Source: JAIBJP01 sp035639875
GTDB lineage: Bacteria > Actinomycetota > Thermoleophilia > Gaiellales > Gaiellaceae
Assembly: GCA_035639875.1 (NCBI GenBank)
Contig: DASQXE010000186.1
Coordinates: 1-24,377, forward strand
Length of the DNA stretch: 24,377 nucleotides
Direction of reading: 5' to 3'
Part shown: positions 6,170 to 13,765 of the stretch, piece by piece
Numbering within the stretch: position 1 is the stretch's first letter
Layout: every line of letters starts with the position of its first letter
Translations under genes and position numbers: made by a program
The notes under the pieces: generated by a model
What the model was told of the DNA's origin: nothing
Databases searched by the model: none
The model's input: only the letters and a program-made list of their open reading frames with translations

Positions 6170-6574
6170 ATGATCAAAAAGTTTCGGAGAAGAACAGAGC
6201 ACGGGCAGACCATGGCGGAATTCACGCTGGTCCTCCCGGTGCTCGCGATCCTGCTCTTCGGGGTCATCCAGTTCGGGATCGTTTTCAACAATTACCTCGC
6301 CGTCACCGACGCGGTCCGCGCCGGCGCCCGCCAGGCAGCTGTGGCGCGGTACCTGCCCCCGGGACAGCGGGAGTCGAAGGTCAAGGCCAAGGTCTACGCC
6401 TCGGCCAGCGGGCTCGACACGAGCAAGCTCAAGGTCACCGTCGCTGCGTCCGATTCCTGGAATCCAGGTTCTGACGTGACTGTGACCGCCTCGTATCCGT
6501 ACTCCATCAACTTGCTCGGCAGGGTTGTCAAGTCCGGCGCCCTGACGAGTTCGACTACGGAGCGTGTGGAATGA
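6170..6574 (+). CDS. TadE-like minor pilin / pseudopilin
   Basis: A 134-residue protein beginning MIKKFRRRTEHGQTMAEF: a short basic leader, a Gly12|Gln13 cleavage site with Glu at mature +5, and the hydrophobic helix TLVLPVLAILLFGVIQFGIVF, the TadE signature with its conserved Pro. Next comes NNYLAVTDAVRAGARQAAV, the conserved post-helix segment of TadE-like domains, and a beta-rich extracytoplasmic tail to residue 134. The site GQTMAE is identical to that of Flp, so one peptidase probably processes both. TadE-type pseudopilins are needed for Flp pilus assembly. The start has only a weak upstream purine tract (GGAAAGA). Its stop overlaps the next start as ATGA. Confidence 0.9.
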   Translation: MIKKFRRRTEHGQTMAEFTLVLPVLAILLFGVIQFGIVFNNYLAVTDAVRAGARQAAVARYLPPGQRESKVKAKVYASASGLDTSKLKVTVAASDSWNPGSDVTVTASYPYSINLLGRVVKSGALTSSTTERVE

Positions 6575-7497
6575 ACCGGCAGAAGTCGAGCTGCGGCCAG
6601 GCATACGTCATCACGATTCTCTTCCTGGTCGTGCTTCTCGGCATGGCCGCCGCGGTGCTCGACGTCGGCTCGTGGTACCGCGCGCACCGCTCGCTTCAGG
6701 CGACGGTCGACGCCGCGGCGCTCGCCGGCGCACAGGCGCTTCCCCAGTCCACCGCACAAGCGAGCGCGCTCGCGAGTCAATACGCCGCGAAGAACGGCGG
6801 CGGCACGATGCAGATCTCCTTCTCCTCGAAGGTCTATCCGAACGACACCATCAACGTGACGGGGCAGCGGCCGGCGCCCGGGTTCTTCGCGAAGGTCTTC
6901 GGGGTCGAGACCGTGACGGTCAAGACCCATGCGTCCGCGCGGGCGGGCTACCCGACTCAGGTCAGGTGGGTCGCGCCGATCGTCGTCAACGTGAAGCACC
7001 CGATGCTGAACTGCAATCCGAATCCGTGCCAGGACGCGACGGAGCTCGATTACTACGACCTCAAGACGGCCAAGAGCCCAGACGGCGCCGGCTCGTTCGG
7101 ATTCATCAACCTAACCGGCGACAACGGAGTCGGGTCGAACCAGCTCGGGAACTGGATCACGGACGGCTTCGACAAGTATCTCGGGGTCGGAAACTACTTC
7201 GTTTCGACCGGTAACCCGTTCAGCTCGACGAACATCCAGGGCGCCCTCAACCAGAAGATCAAGGAGGGCGACGTTCTCCTCTTCCCGGTCTACGACAAGA
7301 TCAGCGGGTCGGGTAACAACGCGAAGTACCACATCGTCGGATTCGCGGCTTTCTTGATCACCTCGATGGATCTGAAGGGCAGCAACGAGAAGTTCTATGG
7401 CCATTTCGAATCGATTACCTGGGACGGGATCATGGCCGAATCGGCAGGCGATGCGCCGCCGTATTTCGGCGTGAAGAGCGTCTCGCTAGTCGAATAA
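6571..7497 (+). CDS. TadG-like pilus-assembly protein
   Basis: A 308-residue protein starting at ATG 6571, overlapping tadE by four bases. Residues 9-33 (GQAYVITILFLVVLLGMAAA then VLDVGSWY) match the N-terminal TadG-like Flp-assembly domain, followed by the typical RSLQATVDAAALAGAQALP (about 39-57). The rest is predicted to be outside the membrane: a beta-rich segment (80-135) then a domain rich in Asn, Gly and aromatic residues to the end. TadG proteins are anchored pseudopilin-like or tip-associated factors. Some carry a vWA domain; this one does not, but a vWA domain appears fused to TadB further down. A G-Q junction resembles the cleavage site of Flp and TadE, but mature position +5 is Ile, not Glu. 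Confidence 0.85.
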   Translation: MNRQKSSCGQAYVITILFLVVLLGMAAAVLDVGSWYRAHRSLQATVDAAALAGAQALPQSTAQASALASQYAAKNGGGTMQISFSSKVYPNDTINVTGQRPAPGFFAKVFGVETVTVKTHASARAGYPTQVRWVAPIVVNVKHPMLNCNPNPCQDATELDYYDLKTAKSPDGAGSFGFINLTGDNGVGSNQLGNWITDGFDKYLGVGNYFVSTGNPFSSTNIQGALNQKIKEGDVLLFPVYDKISGSGNNAKYHIVGFAAFLITSMDLKGSNEKFYGHFESITWDGIMAESAGDAPPYFGVKSVSLVE

Positions 7498-7531
7498 CTG
7501 CAAGCAAACGAGCTGAGAAAGACGTGGTGCA

Positions 7532-8320
7532 ATGACCTATCGCCTTCGTAACATTGCGATTGCCGTCGCCCTGGCCGTTCTCGCGGCCATGATCGTCAGC
7601 TTCTACGTGAAGCAGCAGAAGCAAGACCTCCAGAAGGGCCAGACGCTGACGGCCGTCTACGTGGCCAAGGAGGACATCCCCGCCGGGACTGCAGGCGAGG
7701 ACGTCGCCAACAACGTCCAGCGCGTAGAAGTGGCGAAGGACGCTGTCGCGCCAGGCGCGATCGTCCGGCCCGACGACCTCGAAGGCAAGGTCTCCACGGA
7801 GCAGATCTACGCGAACGAGCAGGTCAGCCTGCTTCGCTTCGCCAACCCGACCGAGCAAGGAGTCCGGGCACAGCTGTCCGGGACCTTGCGCGCGATTCAG
7901 GTTCCCGGCGACGAGCACCAGCTCCTCGCCGGCACGCTGAAGGACGGCGACCGCGTGGACGTGGTCGGCAACTGGAGGGTGCCGGACGTCGGCGAGGCGC
8001 CCCACTACTCGCGCACGATCCTGCGCGACATTCTCGTCCTACAGGCGCCGCTCGCCTCGGAAGACACGAAGCGGTTGAACGCGGACTCGAGCAAAGACAA
8101 GTTCGCGATGCTCGCGCTGACGGACGCTCAGGCCCAGAAGCTCTGGTACATCATGAAAAACGGCGACTGGTCGCTCGAGCTCAGGCCCACGAAGGACGCT
8201 GCCGATAGCCCCGAGGGCGCCGAGAAGGCCGAGACGCTGCTCGAGGACGGCATCGGGCCTTCGGCTCGCGCCGCCGTCGTCCACGCTGGCAGCTGGCTCC
8301 AAAACAAGAACGAAAGGTAA
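7532..8320 (+). CDS. cpaB: CpaB/RcpC-like Flp pilus assembly protein (SAF domain)
   Basis: A 262-residue protein with an N-terminal membrane helix (about 7-27) preceded by MTYRLRN. Residues 38-105 form an SAF/ChapFlgA-type domain: LTAVYVAKEDIPAGTAGEDV, then the stretch around RPDDLEGKVSTEQIYANEQV. A second RcpC-like domain follows (GTLRAIQVPGDEHQLLAGTL, DGDRVDVVGNW, 117-150). In diderms CpaB/RcpC works with the secretin; here no secretin gene is present, so it probably acts at the outer face of the membrane or in the wall. The C-terminal 50 residues are charged. It lies 34 bp after tadG and 6 bp before cpaE. The RBS is weak, so coupling to tadG translation is possible. Confidence 0.9.
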   Translation: MTYRLRNIAIAVALAVLAAMIVSFYVKQQKQDLQKGQTLTAVYVAKEDIPAGTAGEDVANNVQRVEVAKDAVAPGAIVRPDDLEGKVSTEQIYANEQVSLLRFANPTEQGVRAQLSGTLRAIQVPGDEHQLLAGTLKDGDRVDVVGNWRVPDVGEAPHYSRTILRDILVLQAPLASEDTKRLNADSSKDKFAMLALTDAQAQKLWYIMKNGDWSLELRPTKDAADSPEGAEKAETLLEDGIGPSARAAVVHAGSWLQNKNER

Positions 8321-8326
8321 ATCGCG

Positions 8327-9511
8327 ATGACCCTTGAGACCCCTGTAGCGACACGCGAGAAGGTTCGCGTCTTCGTCACGGGCAGCTGTGACGGTCTCGC
8401 CGAGCTCCGGGAGGCCCTGGAGCGCCACGGCGAAGTCGAGATCGTCGGCTGGACCGAGGGCGTGCGCGAGTCTGCCTCCACCCTGACCGGCGGCCACCTG
8501 CAGGTCGTGCTGCACGGAACCCGCGCCTCGAGCCTCCCCGAGGACGAGCTGGCGGCCATCCGCGAGCACACGCCCGCGCCCGTGATCCTGCTCGCCTCGG
8601 GCGAGGCTTCGGCCCTGCTCGAGCAGGCGCTCGACGCCGACGTGTCCGACGTCCTTCTCCTTCCCCAGATGACGGAAAACGTCGTCTTCGCCATCCGCAA
8701 GGCGAGCCACTCAGGCCGCAAGGCCGCCGGCGGCCACGGACGCCGGGGACGCGTCGTGACCGTCTTCTCGCCCAAGGGCGGCACCGGCAAGACCGTGACC
8801 GCCACGAACCTGGCCTCGAGCTTTGCCAAGTACGAGGGCAAGAAGGCGCTCCTCCTCGACCTCGATCTCCAGTTCGGCGACGCAGCGATCATGCTGGGCC
8901 TCGAGCCGGAGAAGACCATCTACGACCTCGTGGTCGCCCCCGGGGAGCTCGACTCAGAGAAGCTCGCGGGCTACACCACGCGACACACGTCGGGACTTGA
9001 CATCCTGCCGGCGCCGCTCAGGCCGGAGGACGCCGAGCTCGTGACCGAGGCGAAGCTGGCCCGCCTGCTGGAAGTGGCGCGGGAGTCCTACGACATCATC
9101 GTCGTGGACACCTCGCCCTTCTTCCACGGCCCCATGCTCGCCACGCTCGACCGCACCGACGAGCTTCTGCTCGTCTGCGGCCTCGACGTGCCGACCCTGA
9201 AAAACGTGCGCCTGAGCCTCCAGACGCTGGAGCTCCTGGCCTTCCCGTCCAACCGCATCCGCGTCGTCCTCAACCGGGCGAACTCGAAGGTTGGGATGAA
9301 GCCGGGCGAAGTCGAAGGCGCACTCGAGGTAAAGGTTCGCTTCGAGCTCCCGAGCGACGGCAAGGTTCCCCTCGCCGTCAACCGGGGCACGCCGCTTGTT
9401 CTCGCCGACGACAAGGCCGATTTCTCCCGCTCCGTGCGGGCGATGGCCAAGTCGCTCCTTCCGGAGGAGGCGGTCAAGGGTCAGAAGCGAAGGCTCTTCA
9501 GCCGGGCATAG
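8327..9511 (+). CDS. cpaE: CpaE/TadZ-like MinD-family ATPase
   Basis: A 394-residue protein of two parts. Residues 1-125 form a receiver-like fold (VRVFVTGSCDGLAELREAL) without a clear phospho-acceptor Asp. After a basic linker (SHSGRKAAGGHGRRGR), residues 143-385 are a ParA/MinD-type ATPase: deviant Walker A FSPKGGTGKT (147-156), switch motif LLLDLDLQFGD (175-185) and YDIIVVDTSP (255-264). CpaE/TadZ proteins position the Tad machine, often at a pole, and dimerise on ATP. GAAAGGTAA gives a moderate RBS. It is followed 3 bp later by cpaF. Unusually strong runs of C/G-ending codons make a 673-residue antisense frame over this gene and cpaF; I treat that as a shadow. Confidence 0.93.
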   Translation: MTLETPVATREKVRVFVTGSCDGLAELREALERHGEVEIVGWTEGVRESASTLTGGHLQVVLHGTRASSLPEDELAAIREHTPAPVILLASGEASALLEQALDADVSDVLLLPQMTENVVFAIRKASHSGRKAAGGHGRRGRVVTVFSPKGGTGKTVTATNLASSFAKYEGKKALLLDLDLQFGDAAIMLGLEPEKTIYDLVVAPGELDSEKLAGYTTRHTSGLDILPAPLRPEDAELVTEAKLARLLEVARESYDIIVVDTSPFFHGPMLATLDRTDELLLVCGLDVPTLKNVRLSLQTLELLAFPSNRIRVVLNRANSKVGMKPGEVEGALEVKVRFELPSDGKVPLAVNRGTPLVLADDKADFSRSVRAMAKSLLPEEAVKGQKRRLFSRA

Positions 9512-9514
9512 ACG

Positions 9515-10954
9515 ATGGGACTCCACGACCGCCTCAAGGGCGACAGCGGGAACGGCGCCGGCCTGGGTGTCGACCAGACCCTGGCCCAGCGGGCCGAGGC
9601 CGTCACGCAGCAGGTCGAGCGTGGCGCCATCGACCCATACGCAGAGCTCAAGACCCGCGTCCACCACGCCTGCATCGCCAAGCTCGGCCCCGAGCTCTTC
9701 ACCGCCGAGACGACGGGCGACCTCTCGGAGCGCGTCCTGCGCGCCGTCACCGAGCAGCTCGCACTCGACCGGACGCCGCTGACGCGCGACGAACGCCGCC
9801 AGCTCGTCCGCGAGATCACCGACGACATCCTCGGCTACGGCCCGCTCGAGCCGCTCCTTCGCGACGACTCGATCACCGAGGTCATGGTGAACGGCTATGA
9901 CCGAATCTACATCGAGCGGAACGGCAAGATCGAGCGGACGCCGACCACGTTCGTCGACGACGCGCACCTCCTGCGCATCATCGACAAGATCGTCTCCCAG
10001 GTCGGCCGCCGAGTCGACGAGGCCTCGCCGATGGTGGACGCGCGCCTGCCGGACGGCAGCCGCGTGAACGCGATCATCCCGCCGCTGTCCCTGCGCGGGC
10101 CGACGCTCACCATCCGCAAATTCTCGCGCGACCCGTACACGATGGACGACCTCATCAACTTCGGCACACTGACGCCGAAGGCGGCGCACTTCCTGGCCGC
10201 GTGCGTCCAGGGCAAGCTCAACATGCTCATCTCGGGCGGTACGGGTACCGGTAAAACGACGACCCTGAACGCCCTCTCGGCCTTCGTCCCGGGCGACGAG
10301 CGCATCGTCACGATCGAGGATGCAGCCGAGCTCCAGCTCCAGCAGGAGCACGTGATCACGCTCGAAGCTCGGCCCGCAAACATCGAGGGTTCGGGCGAGG
10401 TCAAGATCCGCGAGCTCGTGCGCAACGCCTTGCGCATGCGCCCCGACCGCATCATCGTCGGCGAGGTCCGTGGCCCGGAGACGCTGGACATGCTCCAGGC
10501 CATGAACACGGGCCACGAGGGCTCCCTGACGACGATCCATGCCAACTCGCCTCGCGACGCCCTCGCCAGGCTCGAGACTCTCGTCCTCACAGCCGGAGTC
10601 GACCTGCCGCTGCGGGCGATCCGCGAGCAGGTGGCGAGCGCGTTCGACGTCCTCGTCCAGATCACGCGGCTGGTGGACGGCTCGCGCCGGATCAGCCACG
10701 TGACCGAGGTGCTCCGCATGGAGTCCGACGTGATCACGCTGCAGGACATCTTTCTCGCCCGCCCGCCCGACGAAGAGGCGGCGACGGCCCAGGTCACGCG
10801 GCTGCTTTCCCCGCTCGCGTGCACGGGCCTCAAGCCCCACTTCCTCGAGAAGATGGCGGCCAACGGCGTGGCTCTGCCGGCGACGTTCTTCCAGCAGGAA
10901 GATCCGACCTTCCGGCCGAGCTTCACCGCGGCGAGCTACGGCGGGTTCAAGTGA
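9515..10954 (+). CDS. cpaF: CpaF/TadA secretion ATPase (Flp pilus motor)
   Basis: A 479-residue hexameric GspE/VirB11-type ATPase that powers Flp assembly at the cytoplasmic membrane. Residues 90-210 hold the CpaF N-terminal domain (GYGPLEPLLRDDSITEVMVNG, 108-127). Walker A GGTGTGKTT is at 241-249, the Asp/Glu box TIEDAAELQL at 266-275, Walker B RIIVGEVRG at 312-320, and the His box GHEGSLTTIHAN at 333-344. All catalytic motifs are intact. The N-terminal 50 residues are variable and Gly-rich. The length is normal. Its TGA (10952-10954) overlaps the GTG start of the vWA-TadB fusion, indicating translational coupling with the platform protein it drives. Confidence 0.96.
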   Translation: MGLHDRLKGDSGNGAGLGVDQTLAQRAEAVTQQVERGAIDPYAELKTRVHHACIAKLGPELFTAETTGDLSERVLRAVTEQLALDRTPLTRDERRQLVREITDDILGYGPLEPLLRDDSITEVMVNGYDRIYIERNGKIERTPTTFVDDAHLLRIIDKIVSQVGRRVDEASPMVDARLPDGSRVNAIIPPLSLRGPTLTIRKFSRDPYTMDDLINFGTLTPKAAHFLAACVQGKLNMLISGGTGTGKTTTLNALSAFVPGDERIVTIEDAAELQLQQEHVITLEARPANIEGSGEVKIRELVRNALRMRPDRIIVGEVRGPETLDMLQAMNTGHEGSLTTIHANSPRDALARLETLVLTAGVDLPLRAIREQVASAFDVLVQITRLVDGSRRISHVTEVLRMESDVITLQDIFLARPPDEEAATAQVTRLLSPLACTGLKPHFLEKMAANGVALPATFFQQEDPTFRPSFTAASYGGFK

Positions 10955-12825
10955 GACGCGTTGCCCTCGCAGCATTCGTCCTCGCGCTTATCGTCCCGAC
11001 GGCCGCTTTCGCGGCCGGCGCCGAGGTCAAGCACGTCGGCGCGAGCGACTGGCCGAAGGTCGAGCTAACCGTCGTCGCGCCGTCGGCCTCGCGGACGGCT
11101 CCGACGCTGACCGAAAACGGCCGTCCCGTCGCCGGCTTGAACAAGCGCAACCTGGGTGAGGTCAAGAGCCTGGTCGTGGCCATCGACCGCTCGCGCTCGA
11201 TGCTCGGCCAGGCGCTCTACGATGCCTCGAACGGTGCCGGCGCGTTCATCGCCGCGAAGGCGCCGGGCGATCGGGTCGCTCTGCTTGCCTTCGGGAGCCA
11301 AGCGGTCCAGCTGACGCAGTTCTCCACCTCGACGATCGACGCTGACTCGGTCCTCGGCCAGCTCGACGTTGACTCGACCAAGGGAACGGCGCTCTACGAC
11401 GCCGTCGTCCAGGCTGCCCGCATGCTCGGGCGGGAGCCGAACCCGGCCCGCGTCCTCGTCCTGCTCACGGACGGGGGAAACGCGTCGGAGAGCGGGACGA
11501 CGATCGACGATGCCATCCACGCGGCGCAGGACGCCGGCATCGCCATCTACACGATCGGCATCGAAAGCGGATCGTTCTCCCCAGAGCCGTTGAAGCGGCT
11601 CGCGGACGCCACGCACGGCTCGTACTACGGAGCGGCCTCGACGGAGGCCCTCACCGGTGTCTACAACTCGATCGCAGAGGATCTGCACCGCACGTGGCAG
11701 CTCGACTACTTCACCTCCGCTCGGCCCGGCGACCGCCTGAACCTCGTGGTCAAGTTTCCCGGCGGCGCGCAGGCTCATGCGAGGCTGACCGCGCCAGGAG
11801 AGGCTCCTCCGGCGACGACCGAGCCGGCTCCGCTCCTGCCGGATTTCTTCTACACGAGCGACTGGGGGCTCCCCGTGCTTGCGGGTGTGGTGGGCCTCCT
11901 CGCCCTCCTCGCGGTGGCCTTTGCGCTTGCCGCCCCGAAGGGAAGCTGGCTGCGCGGTCGGCTCGAGCCGCACATTGCGTCGGCCAAGCACTCGGCGATC
12001 AAGCGCCAGCGCGGCGAGCGCCGGTTCTCCGCCTTCGCCGGCCTCTTCAAGGCGACGGAAGGCGTGTTCGGCGGCTTCGGTCAGTGGAAGAAGCTGGACC
12101 GCGTGCTGCAAAGGGCCGACTTCCCTCTGAGGGCGGCGGAGTACGCCTACATCATGTTCGGCGTCGGGCTCCTGATCGCCTTTCTCCACACGCTCGCCTG
12201 GCATACGCTCTGGTCGTCCGGGCTCGGGTTCGCGGAGGGCGTGCTGGCCACCTACGGCTTCGCCTCTTTCAAGGCTCGCAAGCGGTTGAAGGCCTTCGAC
12301 GAGCAGCTGCCGGACATGCTCGTGACGATGGCCGCCTCCCTGAAGGCCGGGCACAGCTTCCGCCAGGGCATCCAGAGCGTCGTCGACGAGGGCGTCGACC
12401 CGGCGGCGAAGGAGTTCAAGCGCGTGCTGAACGAGACCCGCCTCGGCCGGCCGATGGACGATGCGCTTGCGGACATGGCCGACCGCGTGGGCTCGAGCAA
12501 CTTCGAGTTCGTGATGAGCGCCGTCACGATCCAGCGCCAGGTCGGCGGTAGCCTCGCCGGCCTGTTCGACATGGTCGCCGACACCGTCCGGCAGCGGCAG
12601 CAGTTCCGGCGCAAGATCCGCGGGCTCACGGCCATGGGCCGCATGTCCGCTTACGTCCTCGTCGGCCTTCCCTTCCTCGTCGGCCTCGCCATCTACGCCA
12701 TCAACCGCGAGTACATGCAGCCGCTGCTCACGACTTCGACGGGCCACAAGCTGCTGATTCTCATGTTCGTGATGATGGGCATCGGGGCGGCGATGCTGAA
12801 GAAGATCGTGTCCTTCAAAGGCTAG
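10951..12825 (+). CDS. tadB: Fusion of a secreted vWA domain to the TadB platform protein
   Basis: GTG 10951 (GTGA overlap with cpaF) gives a 624-residue protein that opens with a signal-peptide-like segment (RRVALAAFVLALIVPTAAFAAGA, split at about residue 22). An ATG at 10819 lies inside cpaF and adds no homologous sequence. Residues 71-250 are a vWA domain with a full MIDAS site: D79-x-S81-x-S83, T146 in KGTALYD, D174 in LLTDGGNAS. A short beta segment (250-280) and a Pro-rich linker lead to a membrane helix (307-328). Residues 380-620 are T2SSF/TadB: helices near 398-415 and 422-440, LPDMLVTMAASLKAGHSF (453-470), VGGSLAGLFDMVADTV (531-546), then helices 566-584 and 600-618. So the metal-binding vWA should lie outside the membrane and the T2SSF domain at the motor. 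TadB alone is usually about half this length. Confidence 0.9.
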   Translation: MRRVALAAFVLALIVPTAAFAAGAEVKHVGASDWPKVELTVVAPSASRTAPTLTENGRPVAGLNKRNLGEVKSLVVAIDRSRSMLGQALYDASNGAGAFIAAKAPGDRVALLAFGSQAVQLTQFSTSTIDADSVLGQLDVDSTKGTALYDAVVQAARMLGREPNPARVLVLLTDGGNASESGTTIDDAIHAAQDAGIAIYTIGIESGSFSPEPLKRLADATHGSYYGAASTEALTGVYNSIAEDLHRTWQLDYFTSARPGDRLNLVVKFPGGAQAHARLTAPGEAPPATTEPAPLLPDFFYTSDWGLPVLAGVVGLLALLAVAFALAAPKGSWLRGRLEPHIASAKHSAIKRQRGERRFSAFAGLFKATEGVFGGFGQWKKLDRVLQRADFPLRAAEYAYIMFGVGLLIAFLHTLAWHTLWSSGLGFAEGVLATYGFASFKARKRLKAFDEQLPDMLVTMAASLKAGHSFRQGIQSVVDEGVDPAAKEFKRVLNETRLGRPMDDALADMADRVGSSNFEFVMSAVTIQRQVGGSLAGLFDMVADTVRQRQQFRRKIRGLTAMGRMSAYVLVGLPFLVGLAIYAINREYMQPLLTTSTGHKLLILMFVMMGIGAAMLKKIVSFKG

Positions 12826-12830
12826 GAGCC

Positions 12831-13751
12831 ATGTTCTTCCTACTCGTCTTCGGTCTCGCATCCCTCGGTCTCGCAGCCTTCCTCATCGGCGAGGTGGCGA
12901 CTCTGCCCGCCCGCCAGCGCGAGGGAAGCCTGCGTCGCGCCTCCAACTACGGGCGCTCGCGACGCGCCGACGCAGGTCGCCAGCAGGAGAGCTTCCGCGA
13001 CCGCGCGGTCGAGCCCATGAAGATGGGCCTGGCGCACGCCGTCCTCAAGCTCAGCCCCCGCATGAGCGTCGAAAAGGTGAGCGCTCGCCTCATGGGCGCC
13101 GGCGTGGGACGCACGCTCTCCCCGACGAACTTCCTGGCCAGCAAGGCCCTCCTGGGCGTCGCCGGGTTCGTCGGCGGAACGTTTCTGGGCGGTCTCGCCG
13201 GTAAAGGTTCGCTCGGGATTCTGCTCGCCCTCGTGTTCGCCTTCATGGGCTTCCTCGCGCCGGACATCTTCGTCTCGTTCAAGGCGCGCGGCCGCCGCGA
13301 AGTGATTCGCTCGGACCTGCCGGACGCCCTCGACCTGCTCGCAGTGAGCGTCGAGGCCGGCCTCGGCTTCGACGCGGCGATCTCGAAGCTCACTGAGCAC
13401 ATGGAGGGACCGCTCATCGACGAGTTCGCCCTGTCGCTCGGCGAGATGCGCATCGGCGAGACGCGTCGGCACGCGCTCGAGAAGATGGTGCAGCGCGTGC
13501 AGGCACCGGAGCTCGCGTCGTTCGTCCGCGCGATCATCCAGGCGGACGAGCTCGGCATCTCCCTCGGGCGCATTCTGCGCGTACAGGCCACTGACACGCG
13601 CAACAAGCGTCAGGCCGCAGCGGAGGAGAAGGCGATGAAGGCGCCGATCAAGATGCTCTTCCCGACAGCGCTTTTCATCTTCCCGGCCATGTTCCTCATC
13701 ATCCTCGGGCCGGCATTCCTCAACTTCAACGGCGTCTTCTTCAACCAGTAG
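12831..13751 (+). CDS. tadC: TadC-like platform protein (T2SSF domain)
   Basis: A 306-residue integral membrane protein starting 5 bp after the TadB stop, with AGGAG inside the gap. Helices: residues 2-22, two at about 104-147, and one at 272-300. The T2SSF domain occupies 155-275: RSDLPDALDLLAVSVEAGLGFDAA, then LSLGEMRIGETRRHALEKM and a second arm ELASFVRAIIQADELGISLG. TadB and TadC form the inner-membrane platform beneath the pilus, contacting CpaF. The segment 23-65 is basic and cytoplasmic (RQREGSLRRASNYGRSRR). Length and architecture are normal for TadC. Confidence 0.93.
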   Translation: MFFLLVFGLASLGLAAFLIGEVATLPARQREGSLRRASNYGRSRRADAGRQQESFRDRAVEPMKMGLAHAVLKLSPRMSVEKVSARLMGAGVGRTLSPTNFLASKALLGVAGFVGGTFLGGLAGKGSLGILLALVFAFMGFLAPDIFVSFKARGRREVIRSDLPDALDLLAVSVEAGLGFDAAISKLTEHMEGPLIDEFALSLGEMRIGETRRHALEKMVQRVQAPELASFVRAIIQADELGISLGRILRVQATDTRNKRQAAAEEKAMKAPIKMLFPTALFIFPAMFLIILGPAFLNFNGVFFNQ

Positions 13752-13765
13752 GTCGCGCGCGGACG

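Noticed and set aside
8954..10975. 673-residue open frame on the minus strand opposite cpaE/cpaF
   Set aside because: It mirrors two well-supported genes with all catalytic motifs; long antisense frames are expected where third codon positions are mostly G or C.
11065..12861. 598-residue minus-strand frame opposite the vWA-TadB gene
   Set aside because: Arg/Glu-rich shadow of the fusion gene, with no recognisable domain.
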